Assembly: GCA_965657795.1 (NCBI GenBank)
Contig: CBFHQJ010000013.1
Coordinates: forward strand, 1-64,000
DNA: 64,000 nucleotides
Origin: SW10 sp965657795
Lineage (GTDB): Bacteria; Verrucomicrobiota; Verrucomicrobiia; Verrucomicrobiales; Akkermansiaceae
Direction: 5' to 3'
Under the pieces are notes generated by a model. It ran no database searches, was not told where the DNA came from, and was given only the letters and a program-made list of their open reading frames with translations. This document shows positions 9,292-17,578 of this stretch, in pieces. The position numbers and the translations under genes are program-made. Numbering within the stretch: the first letter of the stretch is position 1; the number at the start of each line of letters is the position of its first letter.

Positions 9292-9636
9292 ATGCGGAAG
9301 ATAAAGAAGGTTTCGGTGATTGTTTTGGGAATTGCGGCCAGTGGTTTGTTTTTGAGCTGCGCGAAGTCATTCAAGGGTATTCCGGAGGTGACTTCGAAGA
9401 TGGCGATGGAGTATGGGGTGGAGGAGGCTGATTTGGCGCGTGGCCGTGGAATCTACATGGCGCATTGTGCCTCCTGCCATGAGCGGATTCATCCCGGTGA
9501 AATTGATCCGGAGTTTTGGCGTGGGGTGACTCCACACATGGCGGCGAAGGCGAAGCTTTCCGATTTGGAGCATACTCAATTACATTACGTGATGGCCGCT
9601 CATGCCGAAGTTCACGGGTTGGATCCGGAGCATTGA
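9292..9636 (+). CDS. monoheme c-type cytochrome lipoprotein
   Basis: A 114-residue protein with a lipoprotein signal: basic start MRKIKK, hydrophobic core, then lipobox FLSC near residue 22. One heme site, CASCH, lies near residue 56, in the context 'GRGIYMAHCASCHERIHPGEI', typical of small diheme/monoheme cytochrome c domains. No clear Met axial ligand is obvious after the heme; HMAAK near residue 81 is a candidate. It probably sits at the outer face of a membrane as an electron carrier. An upstream in-frame GTG-less extension to 9271 exists, but the ATG at 9292 places a proper signal peptide at the N-terminus and is preferred. The gene ends at a shared terminator facing the ClpP-like gene. 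Confidence 0.8.
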   Translation: MRKIKKVSVIVLGIAASGLFLSCAKSFKGIPEVTSKMAMEYGVEEADLARGRGIYMAHCASCHERIHPGEIDPEFWRGVTPHMAAKAKLSDLEHTQLHYVMAAHAEVHGLDPEH

Positions 9637-9670
9637 TGATATTTGGACTGGAGTCCCAAGCTCGGTCGTC

Positions 9671-9708
9671 AAAAAAACCCGGGCTTCTTTCGAAGCACCG
9701 GGCTTTTT
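9671..9708. terminator. bidirectional intrinsic terminator
   Basis: A stem CCCGG-GCTTC / GAAGC-ACCGGG (about 9678-9702) is flanked by seven A residues on the left and five T residues on the right. It can end the cytochrome gene on the plus strand and the ClpP-like gene on the minus strand, which converge here. Confidence 0.85.
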
Positions 9709-9727
9709 GGGGAATGTTCTTTTCAGC

Positions 9728-11155
9728 TTACTTGAAGCGGTAGAATCCGTCGGGATTGTGCATGAGATACAGATCCTTGGGGTTACGACGCGGGAGGATC
9801 ATGTAGGGATTTCCGTTGTCGTCGACTGCCGGGGTGAGGCCATTCTCAATGGCAGCACTGCGGGTTGTGGTCGGAACGACTCGTTTGGCGTCGGGATTCT
9901 TAAGAAGAGCGGTTTCGTGGATACGGTTGACGACGTGGTCGGCCCACTTGAGCTTCACGGCATCGTCACCAAACTCGGTCCAGTCGCCGGAAACGGTCTT
10001 TTTATACATCATCTCGATAAACTCGTCCGAAGTGACGCCCATCTTTTCAGCGATGGGATCAGCGAGGCGGGCCCACCATCTTTTAAGATCTTCCACGTTC
10101 TCTTTCTGCTCGGTGAGGTTCATGCTGGAGAACATGAAGCTCTGACTAATCTGGTGGTGGAGGATAATGGCGTTTGGATAAACGAATGATTTCTCGGCCA
10201 GAGTGGTGATCGTGGCAGCCATGGAGGCGGCGAATGATTTTACGACAACGTAAACAGGAGCTTCGGATCCCTCCATGGCTTTGAGGATGCGGTATCCCGC
10301 CATGACGGAACCACCCGGGGAATCATCGATGACGATGAAGATGGGCTTCTTGGGGTCCTTGTTATTGAAGTAGTTGATTCGAGTGGTGACACGATCAGCA
10401 AGGGCTCCGGTGACGGGGCCGTTGAAAGGAATGCGGCGGTCGGAGATGACGAGGGTGCCGTCCTTCTTGAGGGGCTTGTCGAGATACTGGGGTTCGGCGT
10501 TGGCGTAGTCGTCGCGCTTGCTTTGGGTCTCGATCTCGCTGATCTCAGCCATGAGTTCGCTGGTAGTCATTGCGGATTCGGTTTGAAGGGTCTTGAGCTC
10601 AAAAGAGAGCTTTTCGGCTTCAAGCTTGGCGAGAGTGGCCTCGCGGGTCAGCTCCTCTTTCTCCGCCATGAACTTGGCGATGTCATCGGACTTCTTTGAG
10701 CTATGCTTGGCAGCTGCAAGGGCGATTTTTTCGCTCAAGAGTTCTTTTTCAAGTTTGAGGCGTGCGATCTCCGAGCGGAGTTCGACGGTCTCGTGTTTTG
10801 CTTTCTCGGCAGCGTAAGCGTTGAGAATTGAGAGGCGTTCGGTTTCGGCTTTCGCTTTTTCGAGTTCCTTATCCTCTTTGCTTTTTGGAGCAGGCTTTGC
10901 CTCGGCGGGCTTATCCTCCTTGGCGACCGGCTTTGGAGCAGGGTCGGATTTAGCTTCCTCCTTTTTGGGTCGGGCCTTGGCCTTGGCCTTTTCTTTTTTT
11001 TGCTCCTTTTTTTTGTCGTCAGCCTTCTTTTCTTTTTTAGGAGGCTTGGCGGCTTGTTCGGCTGCAGGCTTGGCGCCTTCGGCGGGCTTATCGGCTGGGT
11101 CGGCAGTTGCTGCGAGAGTGAGCGCAGCTGCCAGAGTTAAACTGGTTTTCAGCAT
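9728..11155 (-). CDS. exported ClpP-like serine protease with Lys/Ala-rich linker and coiled coil
   Basis: A 475-residue protein. Residues 1-18 look like a signal peptide (AAALTLAATA). Residues 20-95 are extreme Lys/Ala/Glu/Pro low complexity. Residues about 95-215 are predicted coiled coil (long Glu/Lys/Leu heptads). Residues about 230-430 match the ClpP fold: SPGGSV (about 279-284), the nucleophile S311 in SFAASMA, H334 in LHHQ, and an acid candidate D391 (SGDWTEF), in the spacing of the ClpP triad. Cytosolic ClpP degrades proteins with Clp ATPases; an exported form would have to work without them, like SppA- or NfeD-related proteases. A trailing part of about 45 residues includes a Pro-rich end. 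It is followed downstream only by the terminator; upstream lies a two-span membrane protein on the same strand, 49 bases away. Export is predicted, not proven. Confidence 0.75.
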   Translation of the reverse strand: MLKTSLTLAAALTLAATADPADKPAEGAKPAAEQAAKPPKKEKKADDKKKEQKKEKAKAKARPKKEEAKSDPAPKPVAKEDKPAEAKPAPKSKEDKELEKAKAETERLSILNAYAAEKAKHETVELRSEIARLKLEKELLSEKIALAAAKHSSKKSDDIAKFMAEKEELTREATLAKLEAEKLSFELKTLQTESAMTTSELMAEISEIETQSKRDDYANAEPQYLDKPLKKDGTLVISDRRIPFNGPVTGALADRVTTRINYFNNKDPKKPIFIVIDDSPGGSVMAGYRILKAMEGSEAPVYVVVKSFAASMAATITTLAEKSFVYPNAIILHHQISQSFMFSSMNLTEQKENVEDLKRWWARLADPIAEKMGVTSDEFIEMMYKKTVSGDWTEFGDDAVKLKWADHVVNRIHETALLKNPDAKRVVPTTTRSAAIENGLTPAVDDNGNPYMILPRRNPKDLYLMHNPDGFYRFK

Positions 11156-11204
11156 GCAAGAATAACGACACCAGATTGCCGGATTATCAAATTAATTCCG
11201 AGAA

Positions 11205-12089
11205 TCAGGAGGATTGTGCCGCGGCCCGCTTGGCCTTCAGTCGCCGACTCATCAAAATGAAGAAAAGGATCATCGTGAGGATGAAAATGACGGCACCAAG
11301 AGCGACAAGTTGTTTGGCTTTCGTGGCCATGGCGTCGGACTCCTCTTTCACGCTGGGGGGCTTTGAATCAGGGGAATAAGCGAAAACGAGTGTTTCGTTT
11401 TGGAGGCCGATGGAGGTGAGTTTGCGGAGCGTTTTGAGAAGCTCGGGGATGTTTTTGGGATCGTCCTCGGCTTTTTGTTCAAGTTCGCCGGATATCAGGA
11501 AACGTGAAATTCCGGAGAGGAGTTCTTCGGGAATTTCCCCTTTGCTTGGAGTGATCTCAGAGACGTTAAGAATGAGCTTTCCGTCGGTGAGAAGTGGAGT
11601 CCCGGTAAAGGTCCCGTTGAGGTTGTTGTCGCGAGATTCGATGTCGAGCGAGCTCCGAACGAAGCCGGGAAGTTTGCTGGTGGAATTGAAAGGAAGATGG
11701 ATCGTGCCGCTGATTTCCGAGTCGGTGAGTTTTTCGAAGTGGAATTGTCCCCGATAACTTTTCAGAACTTCAAAATGGGCGATGGCGAGGTTGAGATCCT
11801 GAGCTGAAAGCGTGAGTTCGGCGGCGCGACCGTTGTTGACCTCGTGATTGAAATGGCGGAGGCGGTTGACGAGGGAATTGAATTCGGTTTCGTGTGCTTT
11901 TGGATCGGCCACCGGTGCGGGTTTGGCCTCTTCTTCGGTGAAGGTTTTGTAAGCGTCCGTTTGTTTTTTGAGGAAATAAGCGGCAGAGCTCACCAGAACG
12001 AGGATGACGACAGCCATCACGATGAGGATGAGGCAGCCCGCAAATGGGGAGCGCGGAGCGTCTTTCGGAGCTTGATCGGAATCTGGCAC
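11205..12089 (-). CDS. two-span membrane protein of unknown function
   Basis: A 294-residue protein that I do not recognise. A cytoplasmic N-terminus of about 17 residues is followed by a membrane segment (CLILIVMAVVILVLVSSAAY, about 19-38), a soluble domain of about 220 residues, and a second membrane segment near 262-280 (VALGAVIFILTMILFFIL) with a basic tail. The middle has a beta-rich pattern (HFEVLKSYRGQFHFEKL, ISGTIHLPF, LNGTFTGTPLL) reminiscent of proteins that insert or carry lipids, but this is only resemblance. It sits 49 bases upstream of the exported ClpP-like protease in the same direction and may be cotranscribed with it. On its other side it is divergent from recO. Confidence 0.7.
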   Translation of the reverse strand: MPDSDQAPKDAPRSPFAGCLILIVMAVVILVLVSSAAYFLKKQTDAYKTFTEEEAKPAPVADPKAHETEFNSLVNRLRHFNHEVNNGRAAELTLSAQDLNLAIAHFEVLKSYRGQFHFEKLTDSEISGTIHLPFNSTSKLPGFVRSSLDIESRDNNLNGTFTGTPLLTDGKLILNVSEITPSKGEIPEELLSGISRFLISGELEQKAEDDPKNIPELLKTLRKLTSIGLQNETLVFAYSPDSKPPSVKEESDAMATKAKQLVALGAVIFILTMILFFILMSRRLKAKRAAAQSS

Positions 12090-12129
12090 GGGGGCGGTTT
12101 GGCATTTTGGCGGGCCGAGATCAATGGAT

Positions 12130-12157
12130 TTGAGATTTCAAAATAGGAAACTAAGCT
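12130..12157 (+). promoter_or_regulatory. possible sigma-70 promoter of recO
   Basis: TTGAGA (12130-12135), a 16-base spacer and TAAGCT (12152-12157). The recO ATG begins only 6 bases after the -10 box, so this promoter would give a nearly leaderless mRNA. The -10 match is partial. Confidence 0.35.
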
Positions 12158-12163
12158 CAGTTC

Positions 12164-12691
12164 ATGGAGAGCGGGCGGGGGACCATCATTCGGCTGACCA
12201 AGTTGACTGACACCAGCTTGATCGTGCATTGGATGAGCGAGGAGGCAGGGCTGATCAAGACGGTCGCCAAAGGGGCGCGCCGGGCCAAGAGTGCTTTCGC
12301 GGGAAGGTTGGACCTATTTGTTGAGGCGGACTTTGAATGGGGGAGGAATAAAAAAGGGGAATTGCATCATTTGAAGGAGGTGTCCGTGGTGAATTATCGG
12401 GAGGGGCTGAGGACGAGTTATCGGGATGCGCTGGTGGCGGGATACTTTGGGCAACTTCTGGAAATGGTGCTGGAGCTGGATCATCCCGAGCCGGAGATGT
12501 GGGATCTTTTGAGGCGTGGACTCGAGCACCTGGGCGAGGCCGGTGCGAGTCGTCGGGCGATGTTCTACTTCGAGAGGGAGGTGGCACGAATGCTGGGGTT
12601 GGGGAAGGGGGCACACCTTGGAATTCTGCAAGTTTATGGAAAACTGCCCAGGACGCGGGATCATTGTCTCGAACTTCTTCCGCAAAAGTGA
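12164..12691 (+). CDS. recO: DNA repair protein RecO, short form
   Basis: RecO anneals SSB-coated DNA and, with RecR, loads RecA at gaps. The 175-residue protein shows the N-terminal OB-fold (TIIRLTKLTDTSLIVHWMSEEAGLIKTVAKGARR, with the conserved 'GL' and 'KGARR' signature) and the following helical region (LVAGYFGQLLEMVLE). E. coli RecO is 242 residues; here the C-terminal part, which often carries a zinc site, is largely missing. No obvious frameshift extends it, so a natural short form is likely. The start at ATG 12164 fits the family N-terminus. The TPR gene follows 38 bases later on the same strand. Confidence 0.8.
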   Translation: MESGRGTIIRLTKLTDTSLIVHWMSEEAGLIKTVAKGARRAKSAFAGRLDLFVEADFEWGRNKKGELHHLKEVSVVNYREGLRTSYRDALVAGYFGQLLEMVLELDHPEPEMWDLLRRGLEHLGEAGASRRAMFYFEREVARMLGLGKGAHLGILQVYGKLPRTRDHCLELLPQK

Positions 12692-12729
12692 GAGAACATT
12701 CCACTGACACCCGTTTTTGAGACCAGATC

Positions 12730-13617
12730 ATGTCGACAATTTCCAAATATTCTCTCGCCAAGCTGGAAAATCTCCTGGGCAAGTCACTCGGCAATGCCTC
12801 GGATGACGATCTTCGTGAATTGGCCGATGAATCGGTCGAAAAAGCGAGGGCAGGGCTCGAGACGGATCTCTTGTCCAAGCAGGATCTGGTTGACGGGCTG
12901 GAACTCCGAGGGCAATTGCACCGATATTTGGGCGAGTTTGAAAATGCACGTGACGACTACGCCGAGGCTCTTTCGCTCCTAAAGGATGTGCAGGATTCGG
13001 ACGAAGTGGTCGGGCGGATTTGCGCCGGTTTGGCAGTGTCTTACGAATTGAGTGGTGAACCTTTCAAGGCGAAGTCTTACTACAAAGGAGCTATCAAGAC
13101 TCTAACACAACTTGATCCGTTGCCAGTCGTTGATGTTGCCGAGTTGAATAACAATCTCGCGTTCATTTACGAGTTGGAAGAGAATTACGATAAAGCTGAG
13201 ACTTGCTTTCTGGATGCATTGAAATCCTGCTACGAGGAACTGGGGCCGAATCACAGTCAGACGGCGGTTTTTTATAATAACGTCGGCAGTTTCTATTTTA
13301 AATTGGAGCATGATGAGCAGGCCGGGCAGATGCATGAGGAGGCCCTGAAAGCCCGGATCTCTCTGTTTGGAGAGTCACATCTTGAGACGGCGCAGAGCTA
13401 CGCGAACCTGGCCCTGGTGCTGGTAAGAAGCGGGAAGGTGGCTGATGGACTGGCTCACTTTGAGAAGGCCTTAACGGGATTTGAATCAGATCTCGATGCC
13501 TCGGGATATGACTATGAGATTGTCGCGGCCAATTATCGCGATGTTCTCGAGTCCATGGGAGATGATAAGGCGGTCAAGGAACTCGACCGGAGGCTCGATA
13601 AAAATGGATTTACCTAA
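12730..13617 (+). CDS. tetratricopeptide-repeat protein
   Basis: A 295-residue protein with no signal peptide or membrane segment. Residues about 45-270 form around five to six TPR units of the longer kinesin-light-chain type, for example 'ELNNNLAFIYELEENYDKAETCFLDALKSCYEELGPN' and 'AQSYANLALVLVRSGKVADGLAHFEKAL'. TPRs mediate protein-protein contacts; the partner is unknown. It follows recO by 38 bases and may be in its operon. Its 3' end overlaps by 4 bases the convergent NlpC/P60-like gene. The ATG at 12730 has no strong Shine-Dalgarno. Confidence 0.8.
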   Translation: MSTISKYSLAKLENLLGKSLGNASDDDLRELADESVEKARAGLETDLLSKQDLVDGLELRGQLHRYLGEFENARDDYAEALSLLKDVQDSDEVVGRICAGLAVSYELSGEPFKAKSYYKGAIKTLTQLDPLPVVDVAELNNNLAFIYELEENYDKAETCFLDALKSCYEELGPNHSQTAVFYNNVGSFYFKLEHDEQAGQMHEEALKARISLFGESHLETAQSYANLALVLVRSGKVADGLAHFEKALTGFESDLDASGYDYEIVAANYRDVLESMGDDKAVKELDRRLDKNGFT

Positions 13618-14399
13618 TTTCGGCTGGAAACCTTGGTGGGCCATTTTTGGCCGATCAGCCAACCGTGTATCACTTCCGGGTTGCGGGTGAGGTTCCCGAT
13701 GACGCGGTAGTTGGAACGCTGAAGGCTTCCCGCATTTTTACGGTCTTCGTCGACAACGCAATAGGGATGGGCTCCGGAGGAATGGATAAAGCGGATGCCG
13801 CCGGACTCCGGAATGACGAGAAAGGCGACGTGATTATCGAGTCCGACAATGTGGATGCCCGGGCCCCGGCCTTTGGCCTCATCGACAAAGGTGTCGTAGT
13901 TTTGGCTGGCTCGAATGACCATTGATTTGTTGGGCATGAAGGTGCCAATAATTCGTTGGGAGGGTTGCTGGGCCAGGCGAATGCGTTCCACGGCGAACCC
14001 GGCGTCGCGAAGAATGGTCGATACAAAGTATCCGCAGGCGATTTTGCCAGAACCCGGAGTTTGGGACATGCCGTTAAAATCCCAAGGTGTCCCGAGCCAG
14101 CAGCGCATCATGGCGGGGAGGAGGGCTTCGAGAGTCCTTTGGCTCTCGGTGACGACGTCCGAAATTTCGCGGGCGGTGCGGGCTTCGGCATATCGATTGG
14201 CGAGATCGAGACGTTTTGCTTCAAGCTGCGAAATGAGCTCTTGATAGCGCTCCGGATTCGGCTTGGGAGCATCCTCGGGTGGAGCATCCCGGACGATGTG
14301 TTGTTGATAAAAATTAAGAAGCGGATCACGGTAAACCCATCCTGCGTAGGCGCTGCCTGCCAGGATGAGGAGAATGAAAAGCCGCCTCAGTTTTTTCAT
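13614..14399 (-). CDS. membrane-anchored or secreted NlpC/P60-like cysteine peptidase
   Basis: A 261-residue protein. Residues 4-20 are a hydrophobic signal or anchor (LRRLFILLILAGSAYAG). A helical stalk (about 48-95, Glu/Arg/Leu rich) leads into a domain with W101-LGTPWDFNG, C122 in GKIACGYFV and H190 in GLDNHVAFLVI, the order Cys then His of NlpC/P60 and CHAP amidases, which cut peptidoglycan peptides. The usual 'DCSGFV' is 'ACGYFV', so the match is distant. A third polar residue could be H208 (FIHSSG). An inverted repeat GGTGTCG/CGACACC lies directly upstream of the ATG. It converges on the TPR gene. Confidence 0.6.
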   Translation of the reverse strand: MKKLRRLFILLILAGSAYAGWVYRDPLLNFYQQHIVRDAPPEDAPKPNPERYQELISQLEAKRLDLANRYAEARTAREISDVVTESQRTLEALLPAMMRCWLGTPWDFNGMSQTPGSGKIACGYFVSTILRDAGFAVERIRLAQQPSQRIIGTFMPNKSMVIRASQNYDTFVDEAKGRGPGIHIVGLDNHVAFLVIPESGGIRFIHSSGAHPYCVVDEDRKNAGSLQRSNYRVIGNLTRNPEVIHGWLIGQKWPTKVSSRN

Positions 14400-14400
14400 T

Positions 14401-14426
14401 GGTGTCGCTGTATATTAAACGACACC
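14401..14426. promoter_or_regulatory. 7-bp inverted repeat directly upstream of the NlpC/P60-like gene
   Basis: GGTGTCG at 14401-14407 and CGACACC at 14420-14426 are exact inverted copies with a 12-base AT-rich spacer (TGTATATTAAA region). The element abuts the ATG at 14399, so it could be an operator or 5' hairpin. Similar CGACACC strings occur upstream of the ClpP-like gene (11166-11172). Confidence 0.4.
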
Positions 14427-14433
14427 AAACGAA

Positions 14434-16473
14434 TCACCATTCAAACTTTACGGAAAGAGTGGCATTGCGGCCGGGCATATTCTGTCCGGATCCGTGAATG
14501 CGGTAGTCTTCGTCGGTGAGATTTTCGAGCGCTAGGTTGAGTTGAAGTGCTTCGGAAACCTGCCAGCCACTGTAAAGTGAAGCGACGATGTATCCGGGTG
14601 TTCCTCCGACCGGGATGCGTTGAGTGTCGCTGGCAGCGAGCAGGGAAAGATTATCCTGACGGGTGGCTGCCTGGATACGTCCGGAAATCCAGTAGTCCTC
14701 GGAAGGGGCGGTCCACCGGAGGTCGATGGCTCCATTGAGGGGATTGAGTCGGCGAATGGTATCGGTGACGCCACCTTGCTTTTGCTCTCCATCCTGCCAG
14801 GAGGCGTGAGCGAGGAGTCGCCATTGCGGGTGGAAATTCCAAGTAGCCTGACCTTCAAAACCATAGATAAATCCTTCAGATCCGTTGGTGGTTGCGAGGC
14901 CGCCCAATCCGTCGTCGATGCGGACGATGCCATCATCGATGAAGGTGTAATACCCGGAGAGTTCGAAGGAGAAATCGCCTTCGTTGAAGCGGGTTCCGAT
15001 TTCGGTGGTGAGGTATTTTTCCGGGTCGACGTCTGGTGACCCGTTTTCGTCGAGGCCGTTGAGCGAGAATTGCCGGCCCGTCAGGTCATCGAGGTTGGGG
15101 GCGCGGAAGGCCTGGGAAGCGCCGCCGAAAATGGTCCAGGAGTCGTCGAGTTCGTATTGTCCGCGGAGTGAGAGAGCCAGGTTATCCCAGGATCCGTCAC
15201 CGGATTGGTCGATGGCGGCTCCGTCAGGGCGATAGCCATCCCACTCGGCTTCAATGTAGGTAAACCGTGCTCCGGCATCGTAAGTGAAGCGTTGACCAAT
15301 GGCGCCGGTGTAGCTGGCGAAGATGCCCAGGGAATCGTAGTTCGCATCGTCGGCAACGGGGCGATTGGACGGGCGCGGGGCGCCATTGCGGAAGCCCTGG
15401 GTGTCGACTTGATCGTGATAATAGTCAGCTCCCCAAACCACGTTTCCGGTCTCGGCCTGGAAGCTCAAGCCGAAGGTGTCGACATCGAGAACCCGGGCAT
15501 CGGAGCGGCCGGATCCGCGAACCCGAAATTCGGAATCCTGGGTGCGTTGAAAAGAGACAGTGGCTTGGTAGCGATCGACCCAGGAAAGATTGGCATCGGT
15601 GTCTTCAAAGCGCAGATAGGTGAGTGAGCGCTCCTGATCGTAATCGCGGGCGAGGTCGGTGCCGGCAGTGGTGAAGGAGCTTCCCTTTCGCCAGCCCTGG
15701 TTGTTGATGGTATTGTGCCAGCGGGAAATGTCGTCCTGATCGAGGTAGGAATGGGCCAGGCTGAGGGTTTGGGAACGCGAGAAGGCGTATTCAAATTTGA
15801 TGTCGTGGGCGAGCTGCGAGTATCCGGTGCCGCGCATCGTGCCGAGGGCTGAGTCGCGGATGTCTCCAATGTCGCTGGAGGAGTAGCCGAGCATGATGCC
15901 CCACTTTCCGCCAACACCAAACCGTTGCTCAACCCGTCCGAGGTTGGATTCCGAGTTGGTGTCGAAACGGTAATAGGCGGCTCCCCCCGAAAAAAAGCCT
16001 TCTTTGCCGCGAAAGCCGGATGACTTGGAAAGGGTGTTTACGGTGCCGCCGATGGCATCGGATCCGAAGAGGACGGAGCCTTGGGATTTGATGAGCTCGA
16101 CACGGTCGATGGCCTGGGCATCCAGGGTGTTCCAGTATTGGACGGGGCCGCCGCGCCAGGTGGAGTTGTTGAGTCGGATCCCGTCTTGAAGAAGGAGGGT
16201 TTGGCGGCCGTTGAAGCCACGAATGTAAGGCGAACCGTGTCCGGGCGTGGTTTGTTGAACGAGAACTCCGGGGGTGTTCAGAAAGGCCTGGGGCATAGTG
16301 CGGCTGGCGTTTTCGAGGAGATCTTCGGCCGTCAGGATTTCCAGGGTGTAGGGAACTTCTTGTGCCTCCTCGGTGGTGCGGTTGGCGGTGACCACAACTT
16401 CAGGTAAAACTTCTTGCGCAACGACAGACTGGGCGAGAGCAGAAAGTGAGAGCAAGCGAAGATATGTTTTCAT
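14434..16473 (-). CDS. TonB-dependent outer-membrane receptor
   Basis: A 679-residue beta-barrel transporter for the outer membrane, energised by TonB-ExbBD. The start chosen is ATG 16473 (MKTYLRLLSLSALAQSVVAQ), which puts a cleavable signal peptide first; a six-residue longer start exists. After it comes a TonB-box-like segment (LPEVVVTANR), the plug (about 45-160, with RGFNGRQTLLLQDGIRLN and GSQGSVLFGSDAIGGTVN-like patterns), then a barrel with alternating strands ending in ...LSVKFEW, the terminal aromatic signature. Homologs include CirA/BtuB-type siderophore and vitamin receptors; the substrate cannot be told from sequence. It is monocistronic, bounded upstream by the khpA terminator. 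The motif GTCGTTAAC sits just before the ATG. Confidence 0.92.
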   Translation of the reverse strand: MKTYLRLLSLSALAQSVVAQEVLPEVVVTANRTTEEAQEVPYTLEILTAEDLLENASRTMPQAFLNTPGVLVQQTTPGHGSPYIRGFNGRQTLLLQDGIRLNNSTWRGGPVQYWNTLDAQAIDRVELIKSQGSVLFGSDAIGGTVNTLSKSSGFRGKEGFFSGGAAYYRFDTNSESNLGRVEQRFGVGGKWGIMLGYSSSDIGDIRDSALGTMRGTGYSQLAHDIKFEYAFSRSQTLSLAHSYLDQDDISRWHNTINNQGWRKGSSFTTAGTDLARDYDQERSLTYLRFEDTDANLSWVDRYQATVSFQRTQDSEFRVRGSGRSDARVLDVDTFGLSFQAETGNVVWGADYYHDQVDTQGFRNGAPRPSNRPVADDANYDSLGIFASYTGAIGQRFTYDAGARFTYIEAEWDGYRPDGAAIDQSGDGSWDNLALSLRGQYELDDSWTIFGGASQAFRAPNLDDLTGRQFSLNGLDENGSPDVDPEKYLTTEIGTRFNEGDFSFELSGYYTFIDDGIVRIDDGLGGLATTNGSEGFIYGFEGQATWNFHPQWRLLAHASWQDGEQKQGGVTDTIRRLNPLNGAIDLRWTAPSEDYWISGRIQAATRQDNLSLLAASDTQRIPVGGTPGYIVASLYSGWQVSEALQLNLALENLTDEDYRIHGSGQNMPGRNATLSVKFEW

Positions 16474-16515
16474 AAAGTTAACGACCGGCAACGAAGGTTA
16501 GAGAGTGAATCTTAG

Positions 16516-16558
16516 AAAAAAAAAAGCGCAAACTCCCAAAAGGAATTGGCGCTTTTTT
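16516..16558 (-). terminator. intrinsic terminator of the KH-protein gene
   Basis: A stem of AAAAAGCGC / GCGCTTTTT with inner CTCC/GGA pairs lies 22 bases after the KH gene stop and ends in about ten T residues on the minus strand; it could work in both directions. Confidence 0.8.
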
Positions 16559-16579
16559 AAAAGTGTGTATTCCGGCCTG

Positions 16580-16885
16580 TTATTCCATCGCCTTGGCCTC
16601 GATGGCGGCGGTGTATTGACGTTCCTCCTCGTGAGAGTGAATGCGAAGGTTGACCTGGACACCCTCCCGTTCGGCAGCTGCCTTTGCGAGGCTGCGGATG
16701 GTTGAGGCGGTGAAGCCTTGGCGACCGATGAGAGTGGCAACGTCCGGTTGGCTCAGCACGAGGCGGAAGTTCACCTTGTTTTCACCGGAGTGCCCGATGC
16801 GGAGCTCTGCCAGCTTGGGGTCCTTGATGAATTGAAGGGCGATGTATTGGATGAAATCCTTGAGTTGGGCGGTGATTGTTTCCAT
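16580..16885 (-). CDS. khpA: KH-domain RNA-binding protein, KhpA-like
   Basis: A 101-residue protein covering a single KH domain. The GxxG RNA-binding loop is G54-RQ-G57 in TLIGRQGFTASTIRSLAKAAA. The length is slightly above KhpA (about 75-80) because of a charged C-terminal tail (EEERQYTAAIEAKAME). KhpA proteins bind RNA, often with KhpB/Jag, and influence cell division and small RNAs. Start ATG 16885. It is not next to rpsP or rimM here as it is in many Firmicutes. A strong terminator follows. Confidence 0.85.
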   Translation of the reverse strand: METITAQLKDFIQYIALQFIKDPKLAELRIGHSGENKVNFRLVLSQPDVATLIGRQGFTASTIRSLAKAAAEREGVQVNLRIHSHEEERQYTAAIEAKAME

Positions 16886-16954
16886 GACGTAAAGTTTTGC
16901 AGGAGTCTGGCGGGCGCGAGGGGGAATGAGAAGGAATATTTACGGGGCCGGGAA

Positions 16955-17572
16955 TCAATTTGCTTTATTCAGGGCTTCCAGCTCCCGGTTGATATTTTGG
17001 CGGGCTCGTTTCTCAGAGAGATCGCGACTGGCCGGCAGAGCGAAAATAAAAGGGCGATCGAGGAAGTGTTTGAGAACAGCGGTGCGTCCTTTCCGGTAGG
17101 CTTCCTCTTCCACCCAGCCATATTCGGCGCGGATGGCCATGGCATAGTCACGGTAGGTCGAGCTGTCGCTACCCAAAATGCCCAGGTCAATATCGCAGAG
17201 GAGTTGCGCGTCGTGAGACGATGGTTCGTCCTGGTGTTTGGTTGCGAGGATGAGCTTGGGGACGGAGTGTTCCCACTCAGTATTCCTCAGGAAATCAGCG
17301 GCCATTTTAGCACTTTTGGCCTCGTTGTCGTTGGCGCGAGGATTGTAGATGGCATCGTGAAACCAAATCGCCAGTTCCACTGCGATGGGATCCCGTGCTT
17401 CGTTTTTTCGCTTTGTAAACTTTATGAGGCAGTCTTGGAGGTGAGTCAGATTGTGATAAGCCAGTCCGTTCGTGGTGTAGCAGTTAATGATTTTTTTGCC
17501 CTCTCCCGCGCCATTTAATTCAGCAACGCCGCAGAGGAGGTTCCAGGATTGAAGAAGAGAATCCGAAGTCAT
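16955..17572 (-). CDS. HD-domain metal-dependent phosphohydrolase
   Basis: A 205-residue cytosolic protein of the COG4339-type 'predicted metal-dependent HD phosphohydrolase'. Metal ligands are seen as H40 and H44 (AYHNLTHL), the HD pair H72-D73 (IWFHDAIYNP) and a downstream Asp in LCDIDLGILG (about residue 127). Substrate is unknown; the family acts on phosphomonoesters or nucleotides. Its start at 17572 lies 6 bases after the stop of the DUF481 gene, so the two are probably cotranscribed. Confidence 0.85.
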   Translation of the reverse strand: MTSDSLLQSWNLLCGVAELNGAGEGKKIINCYTTNGLAYHNLTHLQDCLIKFTKRKNEARDPIAVELAIWFHDAIYNPRANDNEAKSAKMAADFLRNTEWEHSVPKLILATKHQDEPSSHDAQLLCDIDLGILGSDSSTYRDYAMAIRAEYGWVEEEAYRKGRTAVLKHFLDRPFIFALPASRDLSEKRARQNINRELEALNKAN

Positions 17573-17578
17573 CGGAGA

